Under the pieces are notes generated by a model that worked only from the letters and a program-made list of their open reading frames with translations, was not told where the DNA came from and ran no database searches. A stretch of DNA of 64,000 nucleotides from Schistosoma mansoni. Taxonomy: Eukaryota; Platyhelminthes; Trematoda; Strigeidida; Schistosomatidae. The DNA is taken from positions 1,364,001 to 1,428,000 of the forward strand of contig NC_031497.1 of the NCBI RefSeq assembly GCF_000237925.1, given 5' to 3'. The position numbers and the translations under genes were made by a program. This document shows positions 54,706-64,000 of the stretch, piece by piece (positions within the stretch are counted from its first letter, which is position 1; each line of letters opens with the position of its first letter).

Positions 54706-55231
54706 TGTTGAATCCCGTAGGGAGATTTATGAATGGTAACTTTGAGAACTATTTATGGACCAATATGATATGCATATTTCCTATTGTATAATTGTTAAGT
54801 AACTAAACGATTCATATTCATATCCCTCTTATTATAAGCTTTATTTTGACCTGTGGATTATTACTCTACGGTTTACCATTCTTCAGTTATCCCCAGTCTA
54901 TTAATTACTGTTTCACCTGTTAACAGCCACATTTGGCCAAATCTTGTACAAATGTTATTTTCTATTTAATGGTACGATGTTGTCTGTCTGGTTGGTATAT
55001 AAGCCCAGTATGTTTGAGAATGATGATTCATATTGCAGAGGCTGTTATTGGTGTTGTGGACTTCACTGTCTGGTTTAGGCAGAAAGCAGGACTGATAAGT
55101 ACTCAAAACTGCTCGTACGTTTTTTTGTGTATCATCGCTCTGATCGATAATTCACTGCCCTCTGATGGGCAGTCTCATCACATCATATGAAACGGGACAC
55201 GCGCGGACGCACGCACTCAATCAATATAACA
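54706..55231 (-). mobile_element. Solo LTR fossil, family alpha
   Basis: A 526-bp relative of 7559-8091 in opposite orientation: TGTTAT at 55231 and ending TTCAACA at 54706. Flanked by gaaat on both sides (54701-54705 and 55232-55236). No internal region. Moderately diverged from the 7.5-kb copy. Confidence 0.88.
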
Positions 55232-55239
55232 GAAATTAT

Positions 55240-56128
55240 TTAACGTCTATTATAATATTCCATAAGTAAAAACATAATAACCGTTACTTATTTTAATCTA
55301 TAAATGATGCGAACCACAATTACAAATATATCACATTTCTTTCTTCCTCTTTCTTTCTCCCCCTCTTCTCCTCTCTCTCTCTCTCTCTGTTCCCCTCTCT
55401 CTTAAAACTAAAAAAGAACGGTACACATGATACACCTTTAGTTTTATTATAATAAATATAGACGATAAATTTGTACTTTATGAAAAAAGAGATTAAACTT
55501 CATAAATAGAGAAGCTGAAAAAAATACTAAAACTTTTACAAAATAGTTTTATGGTCAAAAAAAAATCGTAAGTATTTCCGGACTATTCTCTAATACTGAA
55601 GAAAAATTGTGACATAATCAATAAAGTCTTTCTTATGGAGTGTAGAGGTGTGCATGTGTGTGTGTGACTGCGTAGAATAATGCAGATAAAGTTATTCCAA
55701 GTTATAGTAATTTTTTTTTCTTTTCTTCAAAGTAAGATTAAATCTCAAGTGTATATTAGTAGTATTGGAATACTTGATTTAATATGTTGATTTATGGTAA
55801 CAGTATTCAATCGGTTTTTCGTTTGTTTTTTTTTTTGACGTAGATTTTATTTTAATGTTCTCAAGTTAGACGATAAATGTATACGGTTACAAAGATAGGT
55901 AGACAGACAGATAAGTAGATCGATTGGTATACATATATACGAATGGGAAACTCTACATATTACTGAAATAACTAAAGTAGTTAACGACAAAATCATATTT
56001 TATAAAAATATCACATGATATGAATATATATTCATTTCATGTATTGGTTTAACTTAAACGGAATGTAGGATGAGATTATCAGGTATCTTAAATTGATCGT
56101 GTATCTATTTTTTTATTCATCTTATTTT
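55240..56128. other. No gene seen; CT-rich tract
   Basis: Polypyrimidine/CT run at 55340-55402 and a short GT run near 55650. Otherwise AT-rich without features. Confidence 0.55.
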
Positions 56129-56129
56129 C

Positions 56130-56663
56130 CAGGCCCCCAAATGCCCTGGTACGGCCGAGAGTGGGGAGAGTCTACTCACCCTCTCCAAATGCTCTCACAT
56201 AGCCACGCGTATATAGCTTCTGCCACGGAAGTCCTACTCACTGACTTCTCGTGGCGGGGGTATTGTTTACGGAATTGAGAGGATGAAAAGCGAATGTCCG
56301 GCTCTTTAACCGGGTTGGTGGACACGAAAAGTTCACCTAGGGGAGTTGGAAAACCCTGAATACAAACTAATGGTGCACATGGGTTCCAGTATCCTGAGGG
56401 AACAAATGGCGTATCAATCAATCGCCGGTCACCGGCTACCATGGGACTGCATCTCCTTACGATGCTCCATTGCCTTGTAGATCAGATCTTTAGATTGAAG
56501 GCTCCGGGTGTGGCCCCCTAGGAAAACCATCTGCTTCAATTCGGGCACCTGGGCAGTATCACAGCCCTCACACAAATCAAATGAGATTTGTGCGGCGCAT
56601 ATTTGTCTGGTGCTTCCTTGCACCAATATTTATGTGTTTAAATAAACAAATAAATAAAATTGA
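56130..56663 (+). repeat. Repeat G, full length
   Basis: About 530 bp, clearly GC-richer than its surroundings, from 'ggcccccaaatgccctgg' to an A-rich tail 'aataaacaaataaataaa'. No protein is encoded. Tail and flanks (see 58240-58766) point to a retroposon copied by a LINE-type mechanism. Family not recognised. Confidence 0.82.
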
Positions 56664-56783
56664 TCCCAATTAGACAGTGTCATATTAGGTCAATGTAACT
56701 CATAAGCATACTAAAATAAAAGTACTACCTCTAAGCTAATCCTAAGAAAATATGTTAACTCTTTTGAATATTTGTTATTTATA
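56664..56783. other. Spacer
   Basis: AT-rich sequence between repeat G and family 3. Confidence 0.5.
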
Positions 56784-57126
56784 ATGGATTGATCACTGGG
56801 TGGTGATCAATGTCATACGTGTCAAGTCCGTCTTAGTGCTGATCGAATGCTATCGATCAAGTTGCAATGTGGCCACTAGTCTAGGTGACTCGACACTGTG
56901 TGCACTATGTTGAGATAAGATGGTGGTTAGAGGTGGTCAACTGGAAACCTTGGACCCGGGTTTCGTGCTACTTGGCACTCGTCGGCAAGGAGTACCTGTA
57001 ATCTTGAGGGGACTGGTGCTCCCTGACGGACTCGATCCCATGTCACCCAACTTCACAGTCAGAGACGTTACCACTGAGCTATTCGGGCCACGACCAACCT
57101 CCTGTAGACCTGAGATGTAATCACAA
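56784..57126 (-). repeat. Family 3 ribozyme-SINE, full unit
   Basis: On the minus strand: A box 'tagctcagtgg', B-box-like 'gggatcgagtcc', ribozyme at 56948-56990 and tail ending in the 'gtgatcaatcc' dyad. About 343 bp. The 66-codon plus-strand frame at 56920 is antisense to it and not a gene. Confidence 0.85.
56948..56990 (-). ncRNA. Hammerhead ribozyme, family 3, U4C core
   Basis: Stem I CCTTG/CAAGG, stem II GTGC/GCAC with loop CAAGTA, GAAA, stem III ACCCGGGT, all intact. Core CCGACGA, as at 19224-19266. Confidence 0.75.
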
Positions 57127-57205
57127 TTGATTGATCACTGGGTGGTGATCAATGTCATGCGTGTCAACTCCTTCTTAGTGCTGACCGAATGCTATCGATT
57201 TATTT
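57127..57205 (-). repeat. Family 3 SINE, extra tail (tandem junction)
   Basis: The tail of a second unit directly upstream (minus-strand sense) of the full unit, matching 56784-56862. This makes a head-to-tail junction. Confidence 0.82.
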
Positions 57206-57209
57206 ATAG

Positions 57210-57456
57210 TTAAATTAAATTTTTACAATATTATATGTATTTTACATTTTTCCATCCTAAATAGGATTGTATCATACTTTCATCAATGTATAGTATGGGT
57301 CAATAGTCTTTACATGATACTGTGAATTCTTGAATGTTATTTCTATAAATTGTAAGTGCTTTTGTTAAATTCCTTTCAACTGTTATTCGCAATGATGTCT
57401 CTTTTTTTAAATTACTTAATTCATGATCTGTAATAATCAATGTAATCTAAGCATGT
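57210..57456. other. No gene seen
   Basis: AT-rich, nothing supported. Confidence 0.5.
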
Positions 57457-57735
57457 TGTTATATGGAGTGAGTGCGTGCCTTGTTAATATATGAACGTGC
57501 TGATGCCCGCCAATCAGAGAGCAGTGATTTACCGATCGGATCAATAATACACCAAAGCCGTATGAGCAGTCTTCAGTACTTATCAGTCTTGCTTTCTGCC
57601 TAAACCAGCCAGTTAAGTCCAGAACACCAATAACATCCTTTGAAATATGAATCATTATTCTCAAACATACTGGGTTTATATACCAACAGACGACTTCATC
57701 AAGACGGATTATACTAATTGTTATTATACAAAAAT
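57457..57735 (+). mobile_element. LTR fossil, family alpha, 5' half
   Basis: Starts TGTTATATGG and follows the first half of the LTR at 54706-55231 (reverse). The 3' half is missing or unrecognisable. Old fragment. Confidence 0.75.
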
Positions 57736-57739
57736 AATC

Positions 57740-58229
57740 TAATCACACTTTAAAACGGATTCATCAGATTCTTAAATCAACCTATCTATCAAATGATGGA
57801 AGTTGTAACATTTGTATCCTCTAACTCAAGTATCATATTCCAAGTCTTCTATTTTACAAAATTCGTAAATCCCTTTTGATGTGTATAATAAATAGTTTTA
57901 AACGATTATCAGGAAGCCTTGAATATTTGATTACTGTTGATTAACATGTGTTGCTTGTTTGCAGTCTGAAAATCAATTGATATTCCCTGTAGGATTCGAG
58001 TAGTTAGAGAAGCTACTACTGAAATAATCAAATCGCAGGTTACTAAGTGTAGAACTGATATAGTGACACATTGATTTATCACTTAGTTGTAACCACTGTC
58101 ATGATTGTTTAATTATTAGTGCTAATCAAATTTAGCCAATCAAGTTATCATCTGTTTATTGGTTAAATTGACTATTATTCACACTATACTTCTCATGTAT
58201 TCTCATTGATGGCAATCGTTAAAATGCTT
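57740..58229. other. No gene seen
   Basis: AT-rich, nothing supported. Confidence 0.5.
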
Positions 58230-58239
58230 CACTAAATTG

Positions 58240-58766
58240 GATTTATTTATTTATTTGTACACATAAAGAATAGTACAACGATGCACCAGATACATATGCG
58301 CCACACAAATCTCATTTGATTTGTGTGAAGACTGTGATACTGTCCAGGTGCCCAAAACGGAACATATGGTTTTCTTAGGGAGCTACACCAGGAGCCTTTG
58401 ACCTAAAGATCTGATCCATAAGGCAGTGGAGCATCGTAAGGAGATGCAGTCCCATGGCAACCGGTGACCAACGATTGGTTCATACCCCATTTGTTCCCTC
58501 AGGATACTGGAGCCAGCCCATGTGCACCATTGGTTTGGAATCAACGTTTACCAACTCCCCTAAGTGGACTTTCCGTGTCCACCAACCCGGTTAAAGCGCC
58601 GGAAATTCGCTTTTCGTCCTCTCACCTTCGTAAACTACACCCCCGCCACGAGAAGTCAGTGAGTAGGACTTCCCTGACAGAGGTTATACACGCGTGGCCA
58701 TATGAGAGCATTTCGAGGGGAAGAGCGGGCTCTCCCCACTCTCGGCCGTACCAGGGCATTTGGGGG
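58240..58766 (-). repeat. Repeat G, full length with target-site duplication
   Basis: Minus-strand copy with an (AATA)n tail at 58240-58255. Flanked by 'cactaaattg' at 58230-58239 and 58767-58776, a 10-bp duplication next to the A-rich tail. This marks repeat G as a retroposon. Confidence 0.85.
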
Positions 58767-58779
58767 CACTAAATTGAAT

Positions 58780-59610
58780 TAGTTAAACTTGGTAGGCTTA
58801 AATCAAATTAATAGATTGAATTCGATCAGCACTGAGAATGTATCATTAACTCATGTAACTTATTCATGAAATCCCTAGAGAATAGACCAAAGAAGATAGA
58901 ATCATTGGCCATATTGATTGAAATAAAATGAATGAAGGCTTTTATTTTTATATACATAATATTAAACTAATACTGTATGACTAGGAATTACTCAGCAGAT
59001 AATCTATGATTAATCATCTGAAAATGAAGGTCATTGTAGGACTTAAGTTGTCTCACAGATATTCTACTAGAACTGTAAACGTGATACTGCCAATCCTAGA
59101 GTCTATCTGAAAGCTATAGTCAGAACAAGGACAACTTGGTTTAAGATTTTATCTGTTTCTAAATGTAAAAATAACAATTTGATTAGTACAATGACCAAAG
59201 GAATTACAGTAACTACGTGAAACATTCAAACATACCGACAGGTATTGCGTGTCTTATCGTAATGAATAAAAAGTATGAGTCACACCAATATAATGCGGTA
59301 ATGATGTCCTTCAATTGTCAGGTCACATGCAATAGGGATAGCCTACAGGCACAATTAGACCTAATGGGTGCTTAAGCAACGATTTGATTGGTTAGTTATG
59401 AACATAAGTAAACGATCATAATGTAACCAGTGTTGTTGAACTTCTACCAATCATATTAATTTCTTATCTAAATTAATCAATAACAAAATTAAACATTTGA
59501 AAACTAACCAATCAGAATAAAGAAAAAAATGTTAGTTCGGATATGAAGTAAATGTGTTTGTTTTTTATTTATTTTTTTCATTTTAAAAAAATTTAATGAA
59601 AATAGATATT
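58780..59610. other. No gene seen
   Basis: AT-rich, nothing supported. Confidence 0.5.
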
Positions 59611-59612
59611 AT

Positions 59613-59880
59613 CAAAAGGGGTTTTTGTGGAGATTTAGTATTTTCATAGTTGGATTAGTTGAAGTTAGACATGAACACCATCGGATGCCGGCTCAATGGT
59701 TTATCGGTTAAGTGCTCTGGCGCGAGACTGGTAGGTCCTGGGTTCAAATCTCGCGAGGCGAGGTCGTGGATGCGCACTGCTGAGGAGTTCCAATATAGGA
59801 CGAAACGGCCGTCCGTGCTTCCAGGTTTTCCATTGTGGTCTAGCTTCAATTGACTCACGCTTTCAACTATGAAAATAGAT
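59613..59880 (+). repeat. Family 2 ribozyme-SINE with inverted left tail
   Basis: Inverted tail at 59613-59653, then a plus-strand head with B box 'gggttcaaatctc', ribozyme and tail. A 14-bp duplication 'atgaaaatagatat' (59596-59609 and 59869-59882) flanks it, partly overlapping the tail's own 'atgaaaata'. Confidence 0.88.
59775..59818 (+). ncRNA. Hammerhead ribozyme, family 2, near-intact
   Basis: Core CTGAGGA, GAAA and stem III ACGGCCGT intact. Stem II GTTC/GGAC has a G-U pair. Stem I has lost one base on the 3' side (CCGTG for CCAGTG). Cleavage expected after 59813. Confidence 0.8.
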
Positions 59881-59884
59881 ATAA

Positions 59885-60029
59885 TAAAATCATTCATGTA
59901 TTTTTCAATTAGGTATAACTGAACTATTCGTGTTTTACACTGGATTTTTTTGACGCTAAATTTTCAAGAAAATATATATTTCTCAACTTTGTAACTGAAA
60001 TATGAAAAAAATAAAATATATATATATGC
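59885..60029. other. No gene seen
   Basis: AT-rich spacer. Confidence 0.5.
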
Positions 60030-61262
60030 CTACTAACTTACGCCTGTTATCCCCAATGGAGCATAGACCATCGACCAGCATTCTCCAACCCACTCTGTCC
60101 TAGGCTTTACTTCCTAGTTCTATCCAGTTTTTGTTCATTCTTTTCATATTTGTCTCCATTTCTCAGAGTGATGTGTTCTTTAGTCTTCCTCTTTTCCTTT
60201 GACCTTCAGGATTCCATGTGAGTGCTTACCTTGTGACGCAGTTGCGTGCTTGCTTTCCTCAATATGTGTCCCATCCACTTCCAGCGCTCCTTCCTGATTT
60301 CTTCCTTCACTGAAATCTGGTTTGTTCTTTCCCACAGCAGGTTGTTGCTGATTGTGTCTGACCAACCAATCCGAAATATTTTGCGTAGACAACTGTTGAT
60401 AAACGCTTGTATCTACTGGATGATGGTTTTCGTAGTTGTCCAAGTTTCCACCCCAAACAGTAGAATTGTCTTGACATTTGTATTGAAAATTTTGATCTTG
60501 GTGTTAGTTGACAATTGTTTTGAGTTTCAGATATTCTTCAAATGTAAATATGCTGCTTTTGCTTTGCCGATCCTTGCCTTCACATCTGCATCAGATCCAC
60601 CGTGCTCATCAATGATGCTTCCCAGATATGTAAAGGTTTCCACATCTTCCAAAGCTTCTCCGTCAAGTGTAATTTGATTGGTGCATATTGTATTGTATCG
60701 GAGAATCTTGCTTTTCCATTTATGTATATTGAGATCTACTGCTGCTGAGGCTGGTGCCACACTGGTCGTCTTCTCCTGCTTTTGTTGTTGCGTGTGTGAT
60801 AAAAGAGCCAGATCATCTGCGAAGTCTAAATCGTCCAGCTGCATCCTACCTGTCCACTGTATCCCGTGCATTCATCCAGATGTTGACATCTTCATGATCC
60901 AGTCGATCACCAGGAGAAAGAGAAAGGGTGAGAGTAAGCAACCTTGCCTAACACCGGTCTTTACTTCGAATGAGTCGGTGAATTGTCCTCCATGGACGAT
61001 TTGGCAATTTAATCCATCATAGGAATTCCGTATAATATTGACTAACTTCTCGGGCACGCCGTAGTGTCGAAGAAGCCTCCATAGTGTTGTCCTGCCCACG
61101 CTATCAAATACTTTCTCGTAGTCAATGAAGTTGATATAGAGTGGTGAATTACATTCAATTGATTGTTCCACAATGATCCGTAGTGGATACGATTTGGTCA
61201 GTTCACGATCGATCCTTACAGAATCCAGCCTATTGATCTCGAATTTGGGCGTCTACGGAATC
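60030..61262 (-). mobile_element. RTE-clade LINE with reverse transcriptase motifs
   Basis: The longest RTE copy. On the minus strand, reverse transcriptase motif A (YINFIDYEKVFDSV), motif B (GVRQGCLLSPFLF) and the catalytic FADD box (60812-60823) are in order, followed by the DADVKARIGK and WRTT regions and the RTE C-terminus. The 3' end is at about 60030. It lacks the N-terminal endonuclease. A single TGA at 60872-60874 splits the RT domain, a frameshift lies near 61180, and more frame breaks occur below 60527, so it is not functional. RTE proteins nick DNA and reverse-transcribe their own RNA at the nick. Confidence 0.92.
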
Positions 61263-61264
61263 CT

Positions 61265-61372
61265 TCATTCTGTTTAACAACACCCTATTGAAAACTCTGA
61301 CTTTGGTGTTGGTTAACATTTGTTTTGAGTTCGAGATGTTCTTCAGTTGTAAATATGCTGCTCTTGCTTTAT
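61265..61372 (-). mobile_element. RTE-clade LINE, displaced fragment
   Basis: Repeats the region of ORF2 around KQLSTN and NIRIF. It should lie about 800 bp nearer the 3' end, so this is either a separate insertion or a rearrangement. Confidence 0.7.
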
Positions 61373-61374
61373 AT

Positions 61375-62345
61375 ATATACATATACTTTCGCTTAAGAAA
61401 AAACTCACAATTTGATATGCTTGATGCTAATTCGATTTTCTTGGTAAACGAGTGAAGGTCAATGACACAGTGACACGATAGGCTAATCTAACCCGTTGTC
61501 CCAGGCTCCGCTAACTAGAGGAAGAAGTCCAAGACGAAGTAGGGGAAAATATATCCCCTAAGCAGCCGAAGTACAAGCAATCACACTAGGAAAAATCAAA
61601 CGTATTTATACAGTACAAAATTGTCCTTGGGAAGCATTACAAAATAGTACACTAAAAAGATACAACAGATCAATAGCGTTTAAGATATTTCCAAGTGGGA
61701 AATACAACTCGAAGGTGAAAGGAGCGCTTTTGGCGCGAAAAGCAGGAAATTCAAATTTTCAAGATAAAATTACAAAAACAAGTCATTTACCTAGTAAGTT
61801 TTGGGTACTTAACATCCCCATTGTCATCGCAATATATTCCGTTGTACATTTTCCAACTTTCCTTAACTAATCTATATTGTTTTTTAAGGTTAAAATTAAA
61901 ACTAGCGGCAAAAAATAATTGGTAAGAAACTAAGACAATTTCTTGTATATAGTTTCATAAGATTCTAACAGTAAGTGTTTGTATCATTCAATCGAAATTT
62001 TTCTTCCTTTTTTTGAAAAAAAAACAACTTTTCCCTTATTATTATTTCTTTGATTATAACGGAAGCGCTTATTGATCGATTGCATTGAAATTTGTATGTT
62101 AGAAACTCATATATGATCAAAGGGATACTTTTCTTTTTGTTTTTACTTCTTTCATTTAAATATAGACAATCTCCATCTAATTCAATTGCATAATATGAAA
62201 GTGAAGAGTTTAGAAAGAATGAAGTAGTAATTGGTCATTAACTTATTACTGTTGAATGAAATAAGTATATACATTATAATGATGGAGAATAATTTGTCAA
62301 ATAATAAATGGGTAATCATGAGCATGGAACATCACAGAATCAATT
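61375..62345. other. No gene assigned; GC-richer block at 61440-61800
   Basis: The block has a base composition unlike its surroundings, and short motifs such as 'tttggcgcgaaaagc'. I could not find paired LTR ends, a coding frame or a repeat match in the window. Confidence 0.4.
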
Positions 62346-62371
62346 AGATGATTTGGACTCTCCACCTCTCC

Positions 62372-63266
62372 ACCTTCCTCTTTCTTCTGGTGATTGACTG
62401 GATTATGAAGACTTCGACTTCTGAAGGGAAGTATAGAATACATTGGACATCTCAGAATCATTTAGATGATTTGGACTACGCAGATGACCTAGCCCTCCTC
62501 TCTCATACACACGAACAAATACAGATGAAGACAGCAAATGTAGCAGCAATCTCTGCATCTATAGGCCTCCACATTCACAAAGGAAAAAGCAAGATTCTTA
62601 AATATAACACGGAGAACAACAACCCAATCACACTTGGTGGAGAAACTTTGGAAGAAGTGGAAACATTTACGTACCTGGGAAGCATCATTGATAAACAAGG
62701 AGGATCTGATGCAGATGTAAAGGCGAGGATTGGCAAAGCAAGGACAGCATTTCTACAATTGAACAACATATGGAACTCAAAACAACTGTCAACTAATTTC
62801 AAAGTGAGAATTTTCATTACGAACGTCAAGAAATTCCTACAAGACGGAGCTGAAACGTGGAGAACTACTGCATCCATCGTCAAGAATGTACAAGTATTTA
62901 TAAACAGTTGTCTACGCAAAATACTCAACATCCATTGGCCGGATACTATCAGCAACAGCGTTATATGGTAGAGGACAAACCAGCTTCCATCTGAAGAGCA
63001 AATTAGGAAAAGACGTTGGAAGTGGATCGGACATACATTAAGGAAATCACCAAACTGCATCACGAGGCAAGCACTAACTTGGAATCCGGAAGGGAAGTGG
63101 AAAAGAGGAAGGCCAAAGAACACATTACTCCGGGAGATTGAAGCATATATGAAAAGGATGAATAACAACAGGAAAGAAGTGGAAAGTATTTCCAAGGACA
63201 GAGTTGGATGGCGAATGCTGATGGGTGGCCTATACTCCTCCACGAGGAGTAAAAGGCGTAAGTAAG
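62372..63266 (+). mobile_element. RTE-clade LINE, 3' half
   Basis: One frame runs from LFLLVIDWIMKTSTSEGKYRIHW through YADD (62476-62487), LALLSHTHEQIQ, YLGSIIDKQGGSDADVKARIGKAR and [21 protein letters not shown] to NSVIW. A TAG at 62969-62971 stops it where other copies have GAG. The frame then continues to the C-terminus and a 3' end in four aagt units. Apart from the truncation this is the least damaged RTE copy. Confidence 0.93.
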
Positions 63267-63274
63267 TAAGTAAG

Positions 63275-63530
63275 TAATCAAGAACATGAATGTAGATCAT
63301 TGATATAATTTGTAAGATTTGATCATCTGGTATAAAGTCGTATTTCGCAATGCATATATATACACTTTTTTCTATCAATAATTATTATTATCAGATGGGG
63401 AAAAGAACTGGAATTCGATGAAAGTTTTCATCATGAAGAAACATCTATATGAAAGTCAATGAAAACTAAGGAATGACGACTATCTGCTGTAAATTAGCAC
63501 TAAATTCGAGACAAATTAAATATTGGTTAC
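63275..63530. other. No gene seen
   Basis: AT-rich spacer. Confidence 0.5.
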
Positions 63531-63532
63531 TT

Positions 63533-63668
63533 ACACGCGTTTCGTCCTATTTGGTTTTCGTCAGCTGGATGTACTTGCATATCAGAGTTGATGTTCACTC
63601 TGGGACTCGAACGCAGTACCTTTCGCTTCAAACGCTATCACGTTATCCACTTGGCCACTGCGTCCTAT
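63533..63668 (-). repeat. Family 1 SINE ending at ribozyme cleavage site
   Basis: Minus-strand head with B box and ribozyme. The copy stops at ACGCGTGT, within one base of the expected cleavage position; nothing of the 3' side remains. Core CTGACGA and GAAA are intact, but stem II is broken. Confidence 0.82.
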
Positions 63669-63669
63669 A

Positions 63670-64000
63670 AGTCTTAAATAAACTTATAATTAAAGAAAGT
63701 TAACTAAAGGAGACAACTTTCAAAATATTAAGTCTAGTATATTAGGGAAAATGAAACTAAGGACATACATTTTCATGAGTTGATTTAATTTCTCAAATTT
63801 TGATTACCGAATCATCATGAAATTCACACACACACACACACAGGCATATACTGTTAATTAGATCCTGATTCACGCATAACACTGAACATTCTGTCATGTA
63901 GGTTAATTTTGATTAAAAAAACTAATGAATACTGTTAATTTTATCTAGTCTATTTCTACAAAAAAAATGTTTCAAATTTGACCAGAAAATAAGAGTAAAT
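63670..64000. other. No gene seen; CA run
   Basis: (ca)n at 63825-63841. Otherwise AT-rich. Confidence 0.55.

Noticed and set aside
61440-61800. Possible LTR or gene in the GC-richer block
   Set aside because: No matching TG...CA ends with a flanking duplication, no second copy here and no coding frame, so it is left unassigned.
62575-63378. 267-codon minus-strand reading frame, the longest in the window
   Set aside because: It is the exact antisense of the RTE LINE at 62372-63266. The sense strand carries the YADD and C-terminal motifs.

Overview
The window looks like intergenic, repeat-dense nuclear DNA of a blood fluke (Schistosoma; species not resolved). The main evidence is about 16 copies of a repeat that matches, from memory, the schistosome Sm-alpha SINE: a tRNA-like RNA polymerase III promoter followed by a hammerhead self-cleaving ribozyme. 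LINE relics of the RTE clade (compare schistosome SR2) also fit. The sequence is AT-rich, and I could support no host protein-coding gene on either strand. Nearly every longer open reading frame is a piece of a LINE, the antisense of one, a low-complexity run, or a frame through the N gap at 28722-28921.

The dominant feature is a set of three short retroposon families with one plan: tRNA-like head (A and B boxes), then a hammerhead, then a family-specific tail. Family 1 is Sm-alpha-like (about 335-340 bp unit). Family 2 is the commonest, about 30 copies from near-intact to very degraded, with a 411-bp unit. Family 3 has a unit of about 343 bp. All three have a loop-less palindromic stem III (ACGCGCGT, ACGGCCGT, ACCCGGGT), which suggests the ribozymes act as dimers. 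All three also occur as head-to-tail junctions, as expected if multimeric or circular RNA is the copied form, and some family 1 copies start or stop at the self-cleavage position. Families 1 and 2 also occur as inverted, snap-back-like copies.

Layout. 1-7 kb: family 2 copies, one RTE relic inside another repeat, an old LTR fragment. 7-11.5 kb: nested RTE, solo LTR and family 2; a U6 snRNA pseudogene fused to a piece of a second retroposon (repeat G); family 1. 11.5-29 kb: mostly degraded family 2 with scattered family 1, one family 3 copy, an RTE split by a solo LTR, and the N gap inside a family 2 hairpin. 29-41 kb: RTE, an inverted repeat pair around a family 2 cluster, a cluster of family 1 copies (34.0-36.1 kb), a 214-bp insert flanked by 14-bp repeats, a solo LTR, and degraded family 3 copies. 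41-54 kb: RTE relics and families 1 and 2. 54-59 kb: solo LTR, two near-complete repeat G copies in opposite orientation, a family 3 dimer and an LTR fragment. 60-63.3 kb: the two longest RTE pieces, with recognisable reverse transcriptase motifs.

The RTE LINE is the plausible source of reverse transcriptase for the SINEs, repeat G and the U6 chimera, all of which lack coding capacity. That link is inference. Repeat family names other than Sm-alpha, RTE, LTR and U6 are working labels made here.
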